40,688 bases of DNA from CAZGRP01 sp964527995 (GCA_964527995.1 CAZGRP010000039.1:1-40688); one strand, 5' to 3'. Numbered from the stretch's first letter, positions 8,475-17,324 are shown. The notes: generated from the sequence alone by a model not told the origin. Numbers and translations are program-made.

Positions 8475-8912
8475 TTACGGTCGCCAGACCACGAGCAACG
8501 CCTTGTAGTCAGCGGGGTCGGCAGGCCTGTGGTGCCGATTCCACTCGGGATATGGATCGAGTTGCATGAGCGTGATCCGATAGCCCAGGGCGTCAACCGA
8601 CTCATGTCGATCCGTATCGGACTTGTATACATAAGCCGGAATCGAAACCTCCACCCACGCCGTATCCTCGGGTGGCTGCCAAAGCCACAACTGGATGGTT
8701 GCCAAACCGATGGTCGGATCGCACTCGATCTCTCGCGGGCAGCGGGTGTCGGACAGGACTCGATCGAAGCCGATTTGTCCGCCAGTGGGCTCGATCAACC
8801 GGCTTTCCCCCGGCTTCAGCCAAAACGGTTGGCCCAAAGTGATCACCGGGTTTACGCCGGCGTTTCGGCACCCGGCGAGGAGAGTCAGCAGCAAGAAAAT
8901 GGTCTTGCGCAT
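8475..8912 (-). CDS. Small lipoprotein of the GQPFxL...DxRCP type
   Basis: A 145-residue protein starting at the ATG at 8912 (MRKTIFLLLTLLAGC). The frame is open further upstream, but this start gives a textbook lipoprotein signal with lipobox LAGC, Cys at about residue 15. The mature part carries a pattern seen in many small uncharacterised bacterial lipoproteins: GQPFWLKPGES, then IGFDRVLSDTRCPREIEC, then alternating hydrophobic strands (IQLWLW). It is probably a compact beta-sandwich with a conserved Cys pair. No enzyme motif is visible. As first gene of the unit with a serpin and a BsuPI protein, it may also be an inhibitor-like protein, but this is only guilt by association. Confidence 0.75.
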   Translation of the reverse strand: MRKTIFLLLTLLAGCRNAGVNPVITLGQPFWLKPGESRLIEPTGGQIGFDRVLSDTRCPREIECDPTIGLATIQLWLWQPPEDTAWVEVSIPAYVYKSDTDRHESVDALGYRITLMQLDPYPEWNRHHRPADPADYKALLVVWRP

Positions 8913-9132
8913 TGTCTCCGCTGCAGGATGAGTTCTACCCACCAGTGAACAAATGCCAGATGGCGCCGCGGGTTCCCGGAGCTCTCCGTTCGTCCTGTCG
9001 GCTCCGGCAGGCCGTATTGCAATCCCAATGCCATATGAGCGCCTCGGGGGATAGGGTTGGATGAGGCGGAATGCCGGGTTGTCAACCGCGCATGTCTCAG
9101 ATTTCCGAGGCCGGCGTCAGAAATCTGTAGCC

Positions 9133-10173
9133 TCAGAAGCGGGCTTCGACCGCCAGGGTGGCCAGGCTCTTGCGGTAGAAGCGATTGCGCAAGGGGGTTT
9201 CGTTGCTGTACCAGGCCAGACGCAGAACGGCGTTCAGGGTGGGCGTGATGGGCCGCGACAGATCGACAACGACGAAGTTGCTCTGCTCGCGCTCGGTGTC
9301 GAGATCGCGGGGTAAAGAGGGCACACCGGCGGGCAGGGTTTCCAGGTAGTGTTTGATCTGGGCTGCGGCCAGCAGACGAAGCGTGAGGTGTTGCCTCAGC
9401 CGAGCCCCGAGGAGTAGCTGCAGCCGGTGGCGCCAATAGGAGAACCCGAAGCTGTTGGAGTCGTCGCGCTGGAACTCGTAGCTCAACCGGGCCAGGACCC
9501 CCTGGGTTTGGCTCACCGAGAGCGCGGCGGAGAGGACACGGTCGGTCTGCCGCTGGGAAAGAAAACGGTAAACGGGATCGGGTGTGAACTGCGCCACGAC
9601 TGCACTGCGGTCGAAGCGGATGGTTTGCCAGCTCAGGTCGAGGCCGAACGATCTACGCTGCTTTCGGATGGCCAATCCGGCTCCCGCTCCGAAGTCGCGT
9701 GAGTCGAACCCATCGAGCTGAGCATAGTCGAGGGCGCCGAGGTGCACCTCGGCGGTAGCCGCCAATCGGGATGTGAGCGGCAGCGAGGCGTCGACGCGCA
9801 GGCCGCCGCTGCCGTAATCGAAGATGTCGTTCAGCCATAGCTTCAGCCGCCCCCAGGCGCTGGTTCTGATACGCAGGCGGCCGATCATCCCGCCGTTCCC
9901 GAGTCGCAACTCGCTCACCAGCTTGTTCTCTTCGGGGTGATTCCAGTAGACCTGAAGGGCACTCACCTGCTGAAAGGAGATGGAGCTCCAGGCGTTACGG
10001 CCAGGCTTGTGGCTCTGCACCAGGATGCGCAGGGAACGTGCCGCCAGAGCTGCCGAAGGCGTCTCACGGATGTTGCTGTCGTTTTCCAGGCTGAACTGCA
10101 GGCGGGATTGCGGTTTGAGATCGGAGGTGAGAAGCAGCAGGATCGGCAGCACAAGGGATAACGAGCGGCTCAT
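9133..10173 (-). CDS. Predicted outer-membrane beta-barrel protein of unknown family
   Basis: A 346-residue protein with a clear signal peptide (SLSLVLPILLLLTS). The rest is almost wholly alternating hydrophobic/polar strands separated by turns, for example LRLGNGGMIGRLRIRT, LAATAEVHLGALDYAQ and RHRLQLLLGARLRQHLTLRLLAA. It ends in Phe (LAVEARF), the usual beta-barrel assembly signal. About 16 strands are likely. The start overlaps the stop of the coiled-coil gene by ATGA (10173-10170), so the two are translationally coupled and probably work together. No named porin or assembly family was recognised. Envelope location is well supported; function is unknown. Confidence 0.78.
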   Translation of the reverse strand: MSRSLSLVLPILLLLTSDLKPQSRLQFSLENDSNIRETPSAALAARSLRILVQSHKPGRNAWSSISFQQVSALQVYWNHPEENKLVSELRLGNGGMIGRLRIRTSAWGRLKLWLNDIFDYGSGGLRVDASLPLTSRLAATAEVHLGALDYAQLDGFDSRDFGAGAGLAIRKQRRSFGLDLSWQTIRFDRSAVVAQFTPDPVYRFLSQRQTDRVLSAALSVSQTQGVLARLSYEFQRDDSNSFGFSYWRHRLQLLLGARLRQHLTLRLLAAAQIKHYLETLPAGVPSLPRDLDTEREQSNFVVVDLSRPITPTLNAVLRLAWYSNETPLRNRFYRKSLATLAVEARF

Positions 10174-11180
10174 TTCGGGTCAGGCCTTCTGGTATGCTCG
10201 AGCGCTTCTGCCCGCTGTGTGAATCTGGTGGCGAGTTGGTGCAGACTGTCGGCCTGGGCGGCCAGCTTGCTCTGTTCTTTCTTGAGAGCTTTGAGCAGCG
10301 CTTGCAGCTCGGGCTGAGAGAAGCGACCCGGGCTGCTGAGCGCTTCCCACTGCCGGGGTGTCAGGAAGAGGTTTGCGGGGGCACTTACCTGCCCGAACGC
10401 CCGATCCGCCTCGCTCCGCACTGAGGTGATCGCCGGTTGGCTGGCGGCGCGGACAGCCTGGTCGGAAAGACCCTCCTCGGTGGGATCGAACAGCGCCACC
10501 TCGTCCACGAACTCGCGCATGCGCTGGCGCAGTTCCACCTCCGAGGCGATCTGGCGGGCTTTGCGCTCCAACCACCGCCGCCGTGCCCTGATCTTGTCCT
10601 CCTGGTCGCGGAGCAGATCGGCCTTCTGGCGGATGTCGACCGCGGTGTCCTGGGAGTCGATCCGAACCGGTACCAGCCGGATGGGCGGCGCCGGTTCGGC
10701 CAACCGCTGCTGCAGGCGAGCCTGCTTCATCCGCAACGCCTCCAGTTCGGCGGACAGGCGGGTGGTCTCGTCCGCAGGCGCCTTCTCGATCATGGCGAGT
10801 TTCGTTCGAATCGCTTTCGCGTAGGCTGCAAGGAGTTCGGTTCCCAGCCGCCCCCGCCGCTCCTCACGTTGAGAAAGCAGGCGATCGGCATCCTCGATGC
10901 GGCGCGACAACTGCTGCGAATTGCGCAGCAAGCTTTCGAGCCGGCGGCGCTGAAAGTAGTTGAGTTTGGGCTGAGACTTGAGGTCGGCGATGCGGTTGGC
11001 CAGCTCTTCGGCCTGCCTGGAAAGCGAATCCCGATGGGCGAGTTCGGCCCGGAACAGGGAGTCGGCCTGCAGAAAGCGGCCTTCCAGAACATGGAGGGAG
11101 GTTTGTGACAGGGCCTGAGAAGGGGCAGCCACCAGCCCCAGGGCGATGACAACCAGGAAGAGTGTCCGGCGAACAAGCAT
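10170..11180 (-). CDS. Exported coiled-coil protein of unknown function
   Basis: A 336-residue protein beginning at the ATG at 11180 with a signal peptide (RRTLFLVVIALGLVAAPSQALSQ). The frame extends upstream to 11393, but that part encodes Gly/Lys-rich sequence from the spacer and repeat DNA. The mature protein is strongly helical and rich in Arg, Gln, Glu and Leu: two long coiled-coil blocks (about 25-150 and 165-220) and a third near the C-terminus (about 285-330), separated by a Pro-rich link (AEPAPPIRLVPV). It resembles periplasmic coiled-coil proteins that span or scaffold the envelope. It is coupled by ATGA to the beta-barrel gene. A sigma54-like promoter lies 50-65 nt upstream of the start. 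No family name can be given. Confidence 0.75.
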   Translation of the reverse strand: MLVRRTLFLVVIALGLVAAPSQALSQTSLHVLEGRFLQADSLFRAELAHRDSLSRQAEELANRIADLKSQPKLNYFQRRRLESLLRNSQQLSRRIEDADRLLSQREERRGRLGTELLAAYAKAIRTKLAMIEKAPADETTRLSAELEALRMKQARLQQRLAEPAPPIRLVPVRIDSQDTAVDIRQKADLLRDQEDKIRARRRWLERKARQIASEVELRQRMREFVDEVALFDPTEEGLSDQAVRAASQPAITSVRSEADRAFGQVSAPANLFLTPRQWEALSSPGRFSQPELQALLKALKKEQSKLAAQADSLHQLATRFTQRAEALEHTRRPDPK

Positions 11181-11230
11181 GAGCACTTTCTCTTGCTTCA
11201 GAATGAAATCCAGATATCTACAGGCAGGGC

Positions 11231-11247
11231 TTACAACTACCATGCCA
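11231..11247 (-). promoter_or_regulatory. Sigma54-like -24/-12 promoter upstream of the coiled-coil/beta-barrel pair
   Basis: The minus strand reads TGGCATG at 11247-11241, four spacer bases, then TTGTAA at 11236-11231. Against the sigma54 consensus (TGGCACG, N4, TTGCA) it differs at one -24 base and at the important C of the -12 GC. Transcription would start about 40 nt before the coiled-coil ATG. The gene immediately before it encodes a sigma54-dependent activator, which strengthens the call. Confidence 0.4.
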
Positions 11248-11304
11248 GTGCTTTTTCCGAATCGAGCACCACCCCCATCAATCGATCCGTGCCTGCCGCC
11301 GCCA

Positions 11305-11339
11305 TCATTTTGCATTTTCGATTTTGCAATCTTGAATTC
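11305..11339. repeat. Degenerate heptamer tandem repeat (TTTTGCA type)
   Basis: Five consecutive 7-mers on the plus strand: TCATTTT, GCATTTT, CGATTTT, GCAATCT, TGAATTC. The first three share ATTTT in the same phase and the last two are decayed. It lies in the spacer between the regulator gene and the coiled-coil gene. Confidence 0.6.
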
Positions 11340-11361
11340 GTCCTCTCCACCATCGCCGCGC

Positions 11362-12774
<1,413 letters not shown>

Positions 12775-12775
12775 T

Positions 12776-12838
12776 TTTCTGTTGTCCGTTGTCAGTTGTT
12801 CTTTGTCCTTTGTTGGTGGCCAGTGGCTGGCTGGTAGC
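12776..12838. repeat. Degenerate heptamer tandem repeat (TGTCCGT type)
   Basis: Nine consecutive 7-mers on the plus strand: TTTCTGT, TGTCCGT, TGTCAGT, TGTTCTT, TGTCCTT, TGTTGGT, GGCCAGT, GGCTGGC, TGGTAGC. The series drifts gradually from T-rich to GG-rich units. It lies between the sensor-kinase and regulator genes and would be translated only if the regulator began at 12852 or 12855. Confidence 0.75.
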
Positions 12839-12932
12839 TTCCGACCCTCCATCACAATGGAATGTCAACACCCTCAACCAAATTCGGAACGCGACCCCAT
12901 CGCCCACCATCCATCCTCCGCCGCGATTCCCA

Positions 12933-12946
12933 ATCAGAAGTCAGAA
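12933..12946. repeat. Short heptamer repeat forming the kinase stop codon
   Basis: Two adjacent 7-mers, ATCAGAA and GTCAGAA, on the plus strand. On the minus strand they read TTCTGAC then TTCTGAT, and the second supplies the TGA stop (12936-12934) of the sensor kinase. Only two copies, so support is modest, but it adjoins the larger heptamer tract in the same spacer. Confidence 0.4.
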
Positions 12947-14343
12947 GCCTTCCCCAATTCCAGCACAAACCGTGCCCCTTGCGGCTGGTTCGGCTCGAAC
13001 CAAACCCGGCCACCGTTTGCTTCGACCAGACTCTTGACGATGGCCAGTCCCAGTCCGGTGCCGCTCTCCTTGGTGGTGAAAAAAGGATCGAAGACGTGTT
13101 CGGCCACATCGGGCGTGATGCCGGGACCGGAATCGCAAACGGCGACTTGCACTTTGGTCGCCATCTCTCTTGCCTCGATGACCACCCTCTCGCCAGCTTC
13201 GCTGACCTCCAGGGCGTTGCGTATCAGGTTCACCAGGATCTGGCGCAGATGTTGAGGATCCGCCAGCACCCGGAGCTGCGATCCGACCGAGCGATGGTCG
13301 ATGCGTTCGTCGCCGCAGGCGTCGCCCAGCGACAGCTTCGCCTCCTCGACGACCTCGGCCACGCGGCAAGGTTTGGGCTGAGGTGCTGGCGGCCGGGCGT
13401 ATTCGAGGAATGACTGCACGATGCGGTTGAGCTGGCGGACCTCGCGACGGATCTTTTCCGCCTGCTCCTTGGCCTCGCGGTTCTCGACCTCGTCCGCCAG
13501 CAATCCAGCGAACAGCTCGATGCCGCCGAGGGGATTGCGGATTTCATGAGCAACCCCGGCGACCATGGCCTTCTGGCGTGCGTCCCGGTGCAGAATGGCC
13601 TGACGCATCTCCTCCATCGTCTTCCCCAGAAAACCGATCTCGTCGCGTCCACTTACCGGCACCGGCTCCTGGAGCTGTCCCTCGGCGATGTTGCTCGCCG
13701 CCCGCTTCAACCGCTCCAAAGGTCTCGTAATCTGTCTGGAGAACAGGACACCGAGGAGGATCGCCGCCGCCACCGCCGCAGCACCGAGAAGGTAGAGTCG
13801 CTGGCGCACCCTGTTGATGACGGCGAGGTTGGCAGCGCTGGCTTCGACGCCGATGCCGGCGACAATCCGGCTGCCGGCGCGGATCGGCGCATAGCCGTTT
13901 TTGTAGAGCCGGCCGTCGTCGCCCTGAAACAACGGCGAGCTTGACGGCAGTCCGGCAAACACCCGCTGCAGCTCTTTCTGGTCGAACTGCAGTCGCACAT
14001 ACGTGCGGCCGATGGGCGTGCCGGGATGGGAGTCGACCAGGCTGCGCTGCTGGCGATCGAAAACGAAGATTCGGCGCACGCGCAGCGCTGCGGTAAGCTG
14101 CTGCAGGCGTGCGTGCAGTGAGCGGTAGGTGCGCCGGGTCTCATCTCCGGGGGAGAGGGCCAGCAGCATCTCGGGCTCGAGCTGGACCGCCACCGCCTGC
14201 GCCAACGCTTCGAGCTTCTGTCCCAATTCCTGCTCCAGCACATTGCGCAGCTCCCAGCTCAGGTAGACGCCGGCCGCCACAAGAATCACGACGACTTGCA
14301 GGACGAAGAGCAACGTCAACCGTGTTCGCAGGCCGAGGGTCAT
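12934..14343 (-). CDS. Membrane sensor histidine kinase (NtrB-like, with HAMP)
   Basis: A 469-residue sensor. A first membrane helix (LTLLFVLQVVVILVAAGVYL, about 9-28) is followed by an extracytoplasmic sensor domain of about 150 residues, a second helix (LYLLGAAAVAAAILLGVLF) and a HAMP linker (ITRPLERLKRAASNIAEGQL). The phospho-acceptor is H266 in VAHEIRNPLGG. The ATPase domain has the N box (NLIRNALEVS), the G1 box (CDSGPGI), an FDPFFTTK segment and GTGLGLAIV. It autophosphorylates and passes phosphate to the NtrC-type regulator encoded next. The start at ATG 14343 (MTLGLRTRLTLL) was preferred over an upstream TTG at 14370 because it fits the usual length before the first helix. It lies 54 nt after bshA on the same strand. 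The signal sensed is unknown. Confidence 0.93.
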   Translation of the reverse strand: MTLGLRTRLTLLFVLQVVVILVAAGVYLSWELRNVLEQELGQKLEALAQAVAVQLEPEMLLALSPGDETRRTYRSLHARLQQLTAALRVRRIFVFDRQQRSLVDSHPGTPIGRTYVRLQFDQKELQRVFAGLPSSSPLFQGDDGRLYKNGYAPIRAGSRIVAGIGVEASAANLAVINRVRQRLYLLGAAAVAAAILLGVLFSRQITRPLERLKRAASNIAEGQLQEPVPVSGRDEIGFLGKTMEEMRQAILHRDARQKAMVAGVAHEIRNPLGGIELFAGLLADEVENREAKEQAEKIRREVRQLNRIVQSFLEYARPPAPQPKPCRVAEVVEEAKLSLGDACGDERIDHRSVGSQLRVLADPQHLRQILVNLIRNALEVSEAGERVVIEAREMATKVQVAVCDSGPGITPDVAEHVFDPFFTTKESGTGLGLAIVKSLVEANGGRVWFEPNQPQGARFVLELGKASDF

Positions 14344-14397
14344 GGCAAAGAGACCACATTTGGATCGCAAGCGGGGTGAGCCGGTGCGGCGGCGCGG

Positions 14398-15516
14398 TCA
14401 GGAGCCAAGCACCTTTTCGTAGAGGCGTTCATACTGCGGAATGATCTTCGAGGCATCGAACATCTCTACCGCCCGTTGACGAGCGCTTTTTCGAAACTTC
14501 CGCAGTTCATCCTCATCCGAAAGAAGGGCCGTCGCCGCCCGGGCCATCCGCTGAATTTCGCCTACAGGGAAAAGGAAGCCTGTTTCGTTGTGCACGACCA
14601 CCTCTGGCAGCCCGCCGATGCTCGCCCCGATCACCGGCACCTCGCAGCTCATCGCCTCCAGAGCAACCAATCCAAAGCTCTCCTGTTCGCTGGGCAACAG
14701 GAACAGATCGGCGCAACTCAACAGACTCTCCAGGTAGTCCTGCTCTCCAAGGAAATGAACGTCCTTGCTCAGCTTCAGCTCTTTGACCAGCGTCTGCACG
14801 AAGAGTCGTTCCGGCCCCTCCCCCACCAGCAGTAACTTGGCAGGGATTTCCTGGCGGACGCGGGCGAAGATGCGGACCACGTCGCTCACTCGCTTCACCG
14901 GGCGGAAGTTGGAGGCATGCATCAGGATTTTTTCGTCGTTCGGTGCCCAGTGCTCTCGGGTGCATTTGTCCGGCGAGCGCCGGCAGCGGGCGGTGTCGAT
15001 GAAGTTGTAGATGACCTCGATGGGGCGCTCGATGGAGAACTCATCGACGGTGCGCCGCTCCAGGTAGCGGGAAACCGCCGTGACGCCATCGGAGACCTCG
15101 ATGGCGAACCGGATGACGCGATGAAACGATTCGTCGGAGCCGACGAGGGTGATGTCGGTGCCGTGCAGGGTGGTGATGATTTTGGGCCAGCCGCCAAGCA
15201 GCTCCTTGGCCAGAAAGGCGCTCACCGCGTGCGGCACGGCGTAGTGCGCGTGAATGATGTCGAGGGGGTGCTCGGTGGCCACCTCGGCCAGCTTGGTCGC
15301 CAGCCCCAGGGTGTAGGGCGGGTACTTGAACAGCGGGTAGGTGGCCATCTCGACTTCGTGGATGAGGACGTTGGGATGAAAGGCACGCAGGCGAAAGGGC
15401 ACGGCGTAGCTGACGATGTGCACCTCGTGGCCGCGGTCGGCAAGGCCGAGAGCGAGCTCAGAGGCGACAACGCCGCTGCCGCCGTGGGTCGGGTAACAGA
15501 CAATGGCGATGTTCAT
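14398..15516 (-). CDS. bshA: BshA, N-acetyl-alpha-D-glucosaminyl L-malate synthase
   Basis: A 372-residue GT4-family glycosyltransferase catalysing the first step of bacillithiol synthesis: UDP-GlcNAc plus L-malate gives GlcNAc-malate. The family signature is very clear: YPTHGGSGVVASELALGLA near the N-terminus, IHAHYAVPHA, TTLHGTDITLVG, then the C-terminal nucleotide-binding half with SNFRPVKRVSDVV and SEQESFGLVALEAM carrying the conserved E-x7-E. The ATG at 15516 has an AAGGAAG ribosome site and starts exactly at the family N-terminus (MNIAIVCYP). The adjacent N gap hides what lies just upstream, so cotranscription with the amidase and bshB1 is likely but not shown. The sensor-kinase gene follows 54 nt downstream. 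Confidence 0.95.
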   Translation of the reverse strand: MNIAIVCYPTHGGSGVVASELALGLADRGHEVHIVSYAVPFRLRAFHPNVLIHEVEMATYPLFKYPPYTLGLATKLAEVATEHPLDIIHAHYAVPHAVSAFLAKELLGGWPKIITTLHGTDITLVGSDESFHRVIRFAIEVSDGVTAVSRYLERRTVDEFSIERPIEVIYNFIDTARCRRSPDKCTREHWAPNDEKILMHASNFRPVKRVSDVVRIFARVRQEIPAKLLLVGEGPERLFVQTLVKELKLSKDVHFLGEQDYLESLLSCADLFLLPSEQESFGLVALEAMSCEVPVIGASIGGLPEVVVHNETGFLFPVGEIQRMARAATALLSDEDELRKFRKSARQRAVEMFDASKIIPQYERLYEKVLGS

Positions 15517-15578
15517 GACTTCCTTCTTGCTGGTAAGGATTTGGTGCACGTTTCAGTACACAGAGATCACTAAAATGG

Positions 15579-15678
15579 NNNNNNNNNNNNNNNNNNNNNN
15601 NNNNNNNNNNNNNNNNNNNNNNNNNNNNNNNNNNNNNNNNNNNNNNNNNNNNNNNNNNNNNNNNNNNNNNNNNNNNNN
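15579..15678. other. Assembly gap of 100 N
   Basis: Exactly 100 unknown bases, the usual placeholder for a scaffold gap of unknown true size. It removes the 3' end of the amidase gene and the region upstream of bshA. Anything encoded here is invisible, and the join depends on scaffolding only. Confidence 0.99.
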
Positions 15679-16451
15679 TCCGACGCCGATTTCAGACCAA
15701 GGTCTGCGACGCGCTGGCGCAAGGCGGACATGAAGCGCTCCCCCGGATCGGATTTCTCGGTACGGTAGTTCGGATCCTTCTCCAGCCACAGCGGATGCCC
15801 CTCGAAAGCCCGGTACTCGTAATGGCCGATCAGGTACTCGATGCCAGGGTATTTCTTCTTCAGATAGCGCACCAGGCGGACATCGGCCTCGAGTTGCTGG
15901 TCGGTGAGGTTATCCACGCCGTTGGCGCCGCCGACATTCTCCACACCGATGGCGCTGTAGTTCAAGCCGATGACGTGCCGCGCCATCCAGGTCTCGGGCA
16001 TGAGCCGGTGGATGGTGCCGTCGCGGTCGACAAGAAACTGGATCGCTACATTGACCTGCCCGGCAGCGGCCAGTTCCTTGCGGTCCGGGCTCAAGACCTC
16101 ACGGTTGAACAGCTCCCAACTGCGGTCGAAGGAATCGATCGCCGTCCAGTGGATGACGATGATCTTCGGCTGGATCTCGATGTTGTCGACACGCAGGCCG
16201 TAGTGTTGGGCGATGTAGGCCTTGGTCGCCTCGATGCGCTGCTCGGAGAAGGAAATCGGTTTGTCCACGATGGTCACTTTTTCACCTTTTGCGCAAGAGA
16301 CCGCCGAGGCGGCAAGGGCGACGCCGAAAAGGAGGCGGTAGGAGAGCCTCGCGACTGCCGACGACGCGGAACGCCGCGGGTGTAGCGAGTCGCGGATTGC
16401 CGTAGAGAGTTGTCCGACCATGATCATCTCCGGAACGTTCTTGGTCCTCAT
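15679..16451 (-). CDS. N-acetylmuramoyl-L-alanine amidase (Amidase_2 type), 3' end lost in gap
   Basis: About 257 residues are readable before the N run. The N-terminal ~55 residues contain a hydrophobic export segment (LLFGVALAASAVSC) whose Cys may be lipidated. The catalytic part has IVIHWTAIDSF (first zinc His), a central AIGVENVGG strand, and LIGHYEYRAFEGHPLWLEKDPNY with the second zinc His and a downstream Asp ligand, the Amidase_2/AmpD-like set. It cleaves the amide between muramic acid and the peptide stem in cell-wall fragments. The ATG at 16451 overlaps the bshB1 stop (ATGA, 16451-16448), so it is coupled to a bacillithiol gene. A shared sugar-amide logic is possible, but the coupling may be coincidental. 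Only the extreme C-terminus is probably missing. Confidence 0.88.
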
Positions 16452-17209
16452 GGTCCTACCGGCGCCACAACCGCTTCGACGTCAAAAAGCGCCACTGGGT
16501 CTTCGATCTTGATGGCTTCGCGCACGTAGAACGGCTCGCCGTACTGGACGCCGATGTAGGCACCGTATTGCCGCATTCTCTGCACGATGCGGTCGAGAAA
16601 GTCGGGCTGGCTGATGGCCGTGGGCTCGGCACCGGCGGCGTCGAGCTCGGGGTTGTAGAACTGGCTCGAGTAGCAGCGGATGGCCTCCATCTTGCGGTCG
16701 AAATAAGGCGTCACATCGACGATGAAGGATGGACGGAAGTCGTAGCGTTCCGGGTAGTAGAGCACCCGGAAAGGGCGGTGATGCGGCTGGCCGGTATCGA
16801 GATTCTTCAGACCCGCCAGAAAACTGGCTTCGCGGACCAGGTGTGAGGCATAGACATGGTCGGGATGGCGGCCCTGCCAGTACGGAGTGAGCACCAGCCG
16901 CGGCCGATATTTGCGGATGATTTTGATTACCTTCAGTTTGTACTCCCAGACCATGGAGAGCATGCCATCCGGCAGGTCGAGGCGCACGGCCACGTCGACA
17001 CCGAGGATGGCAGCAGCGCGCTCGAACTCCTGCTTGCGGATTTCGGCTGTACCCCGGGTTCCCATCTCACCCTGTGTCAGGGGAATGTGAGCCGTGGTAT
17101 ATCCCAGGTCTTTGAGTTTCATGAGCGTCCCGGCGCAGGTGAGCTCCACGTCGTCCGGGTGCGCCCCGAAGGCAATGACGTCGATCCTGTTCTCTTTTTG
17201 TTGCGTCAT
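16448..17209 (-). CDS. bshB1: BshB1, bacillithiol biosynthesis GlcNAc-malate deacetylase
   Basis: A complete 253-residue member of the LmbE/PIG-L zinc deacetylase family. It has the metal motif GAHPDDVE (residues 15-22; H17 and D20 as ligands, D19 as base), the BshB1-type TQGEMGTRGT block followed by RKQEFERAA, and GRHPDHVYAS with the third ligand. It removes the acetyl group from GlcNAc-malate to give GlcN-malate, the second bacillithiol step. Overall length and the GTRGT block separate it from MshB and from general LmbE proteins. The start is the ATG at 17209 without a strong ribosome site. It is 172 nt from bshC, a spacer filled with decayed repeats, and overlaps the amidase start by 4 nt. 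Confidence 0.94.
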   Translation of the reverse strand: MTQQKENRIDVIAFGAHPDDVELTCAGTLMKLKDLGYTTAHIPLTQGEMGTRGTAEIRKQEFERAAAILGVDVAVRLDLPDGMLSMVWEYKLKVIKIIRKYRPRLVLTPYWQGRHPDHVYASHLVREASFLAGLKNLDTGQPHHRPFRVLYYPERYDFRPSFIVDVTPYFDRKMEAIRCYSSQFYNPELDAAGAEPTAISQPDFLDRIVQRMRQYGAYIGVQYGEPFYVREAIKIEDPVALFDVEAVVAPVGP

Positions 17210-17250
17210 GGGTCTTCGTACAAGGCTAAATGATCCATCCTAAACCGACA

Positions 17251-17324
17251 ACCACCGAGCCACACGGATCATCATGGACGGCTCGGTAGACCGAATCTGC
17301 GTTCGTCCGTGTCCTTCCGCGGGA
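17251..17324. repeat. Decayed decamer repeats and an 8-bp inverted repeat between bshC and bshB1
   Basis: On the plus strand ATCTGCGTTC, GTCCGTGTCC and TTCCGCGGGA (17295-17324) are three successive 10-mers of one pattern. Read on the minus strand, 17270-17251 gives two similar 10-mers (ATCCGTGTGG region). Between them ACCGAGCC (17254-17261) pairs perfectly with GGCTCGGT (17280-17287) across an 18-nt loop. No T-tract follows, so it is not called a terminator. Confidence 0.45.

Noticed and set aside
9057..9085. TTGACA on the minus strand upstream of the inhibitor operon as its promoter
   Set aside because: The -35 is perfect but no acceptable -10 hexamer lies at 16-18 nt; ATCCAA is the best there.
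12775..12855. N-terminal extension of the NtrC-type regulator from ATG 12855
   Set aside because: The 27 residues are encoded mostly by the heptamer repeat tract, and the receiver domain begins directly after the GTG at 12774. The longer start cannot be excluded but is less likely.
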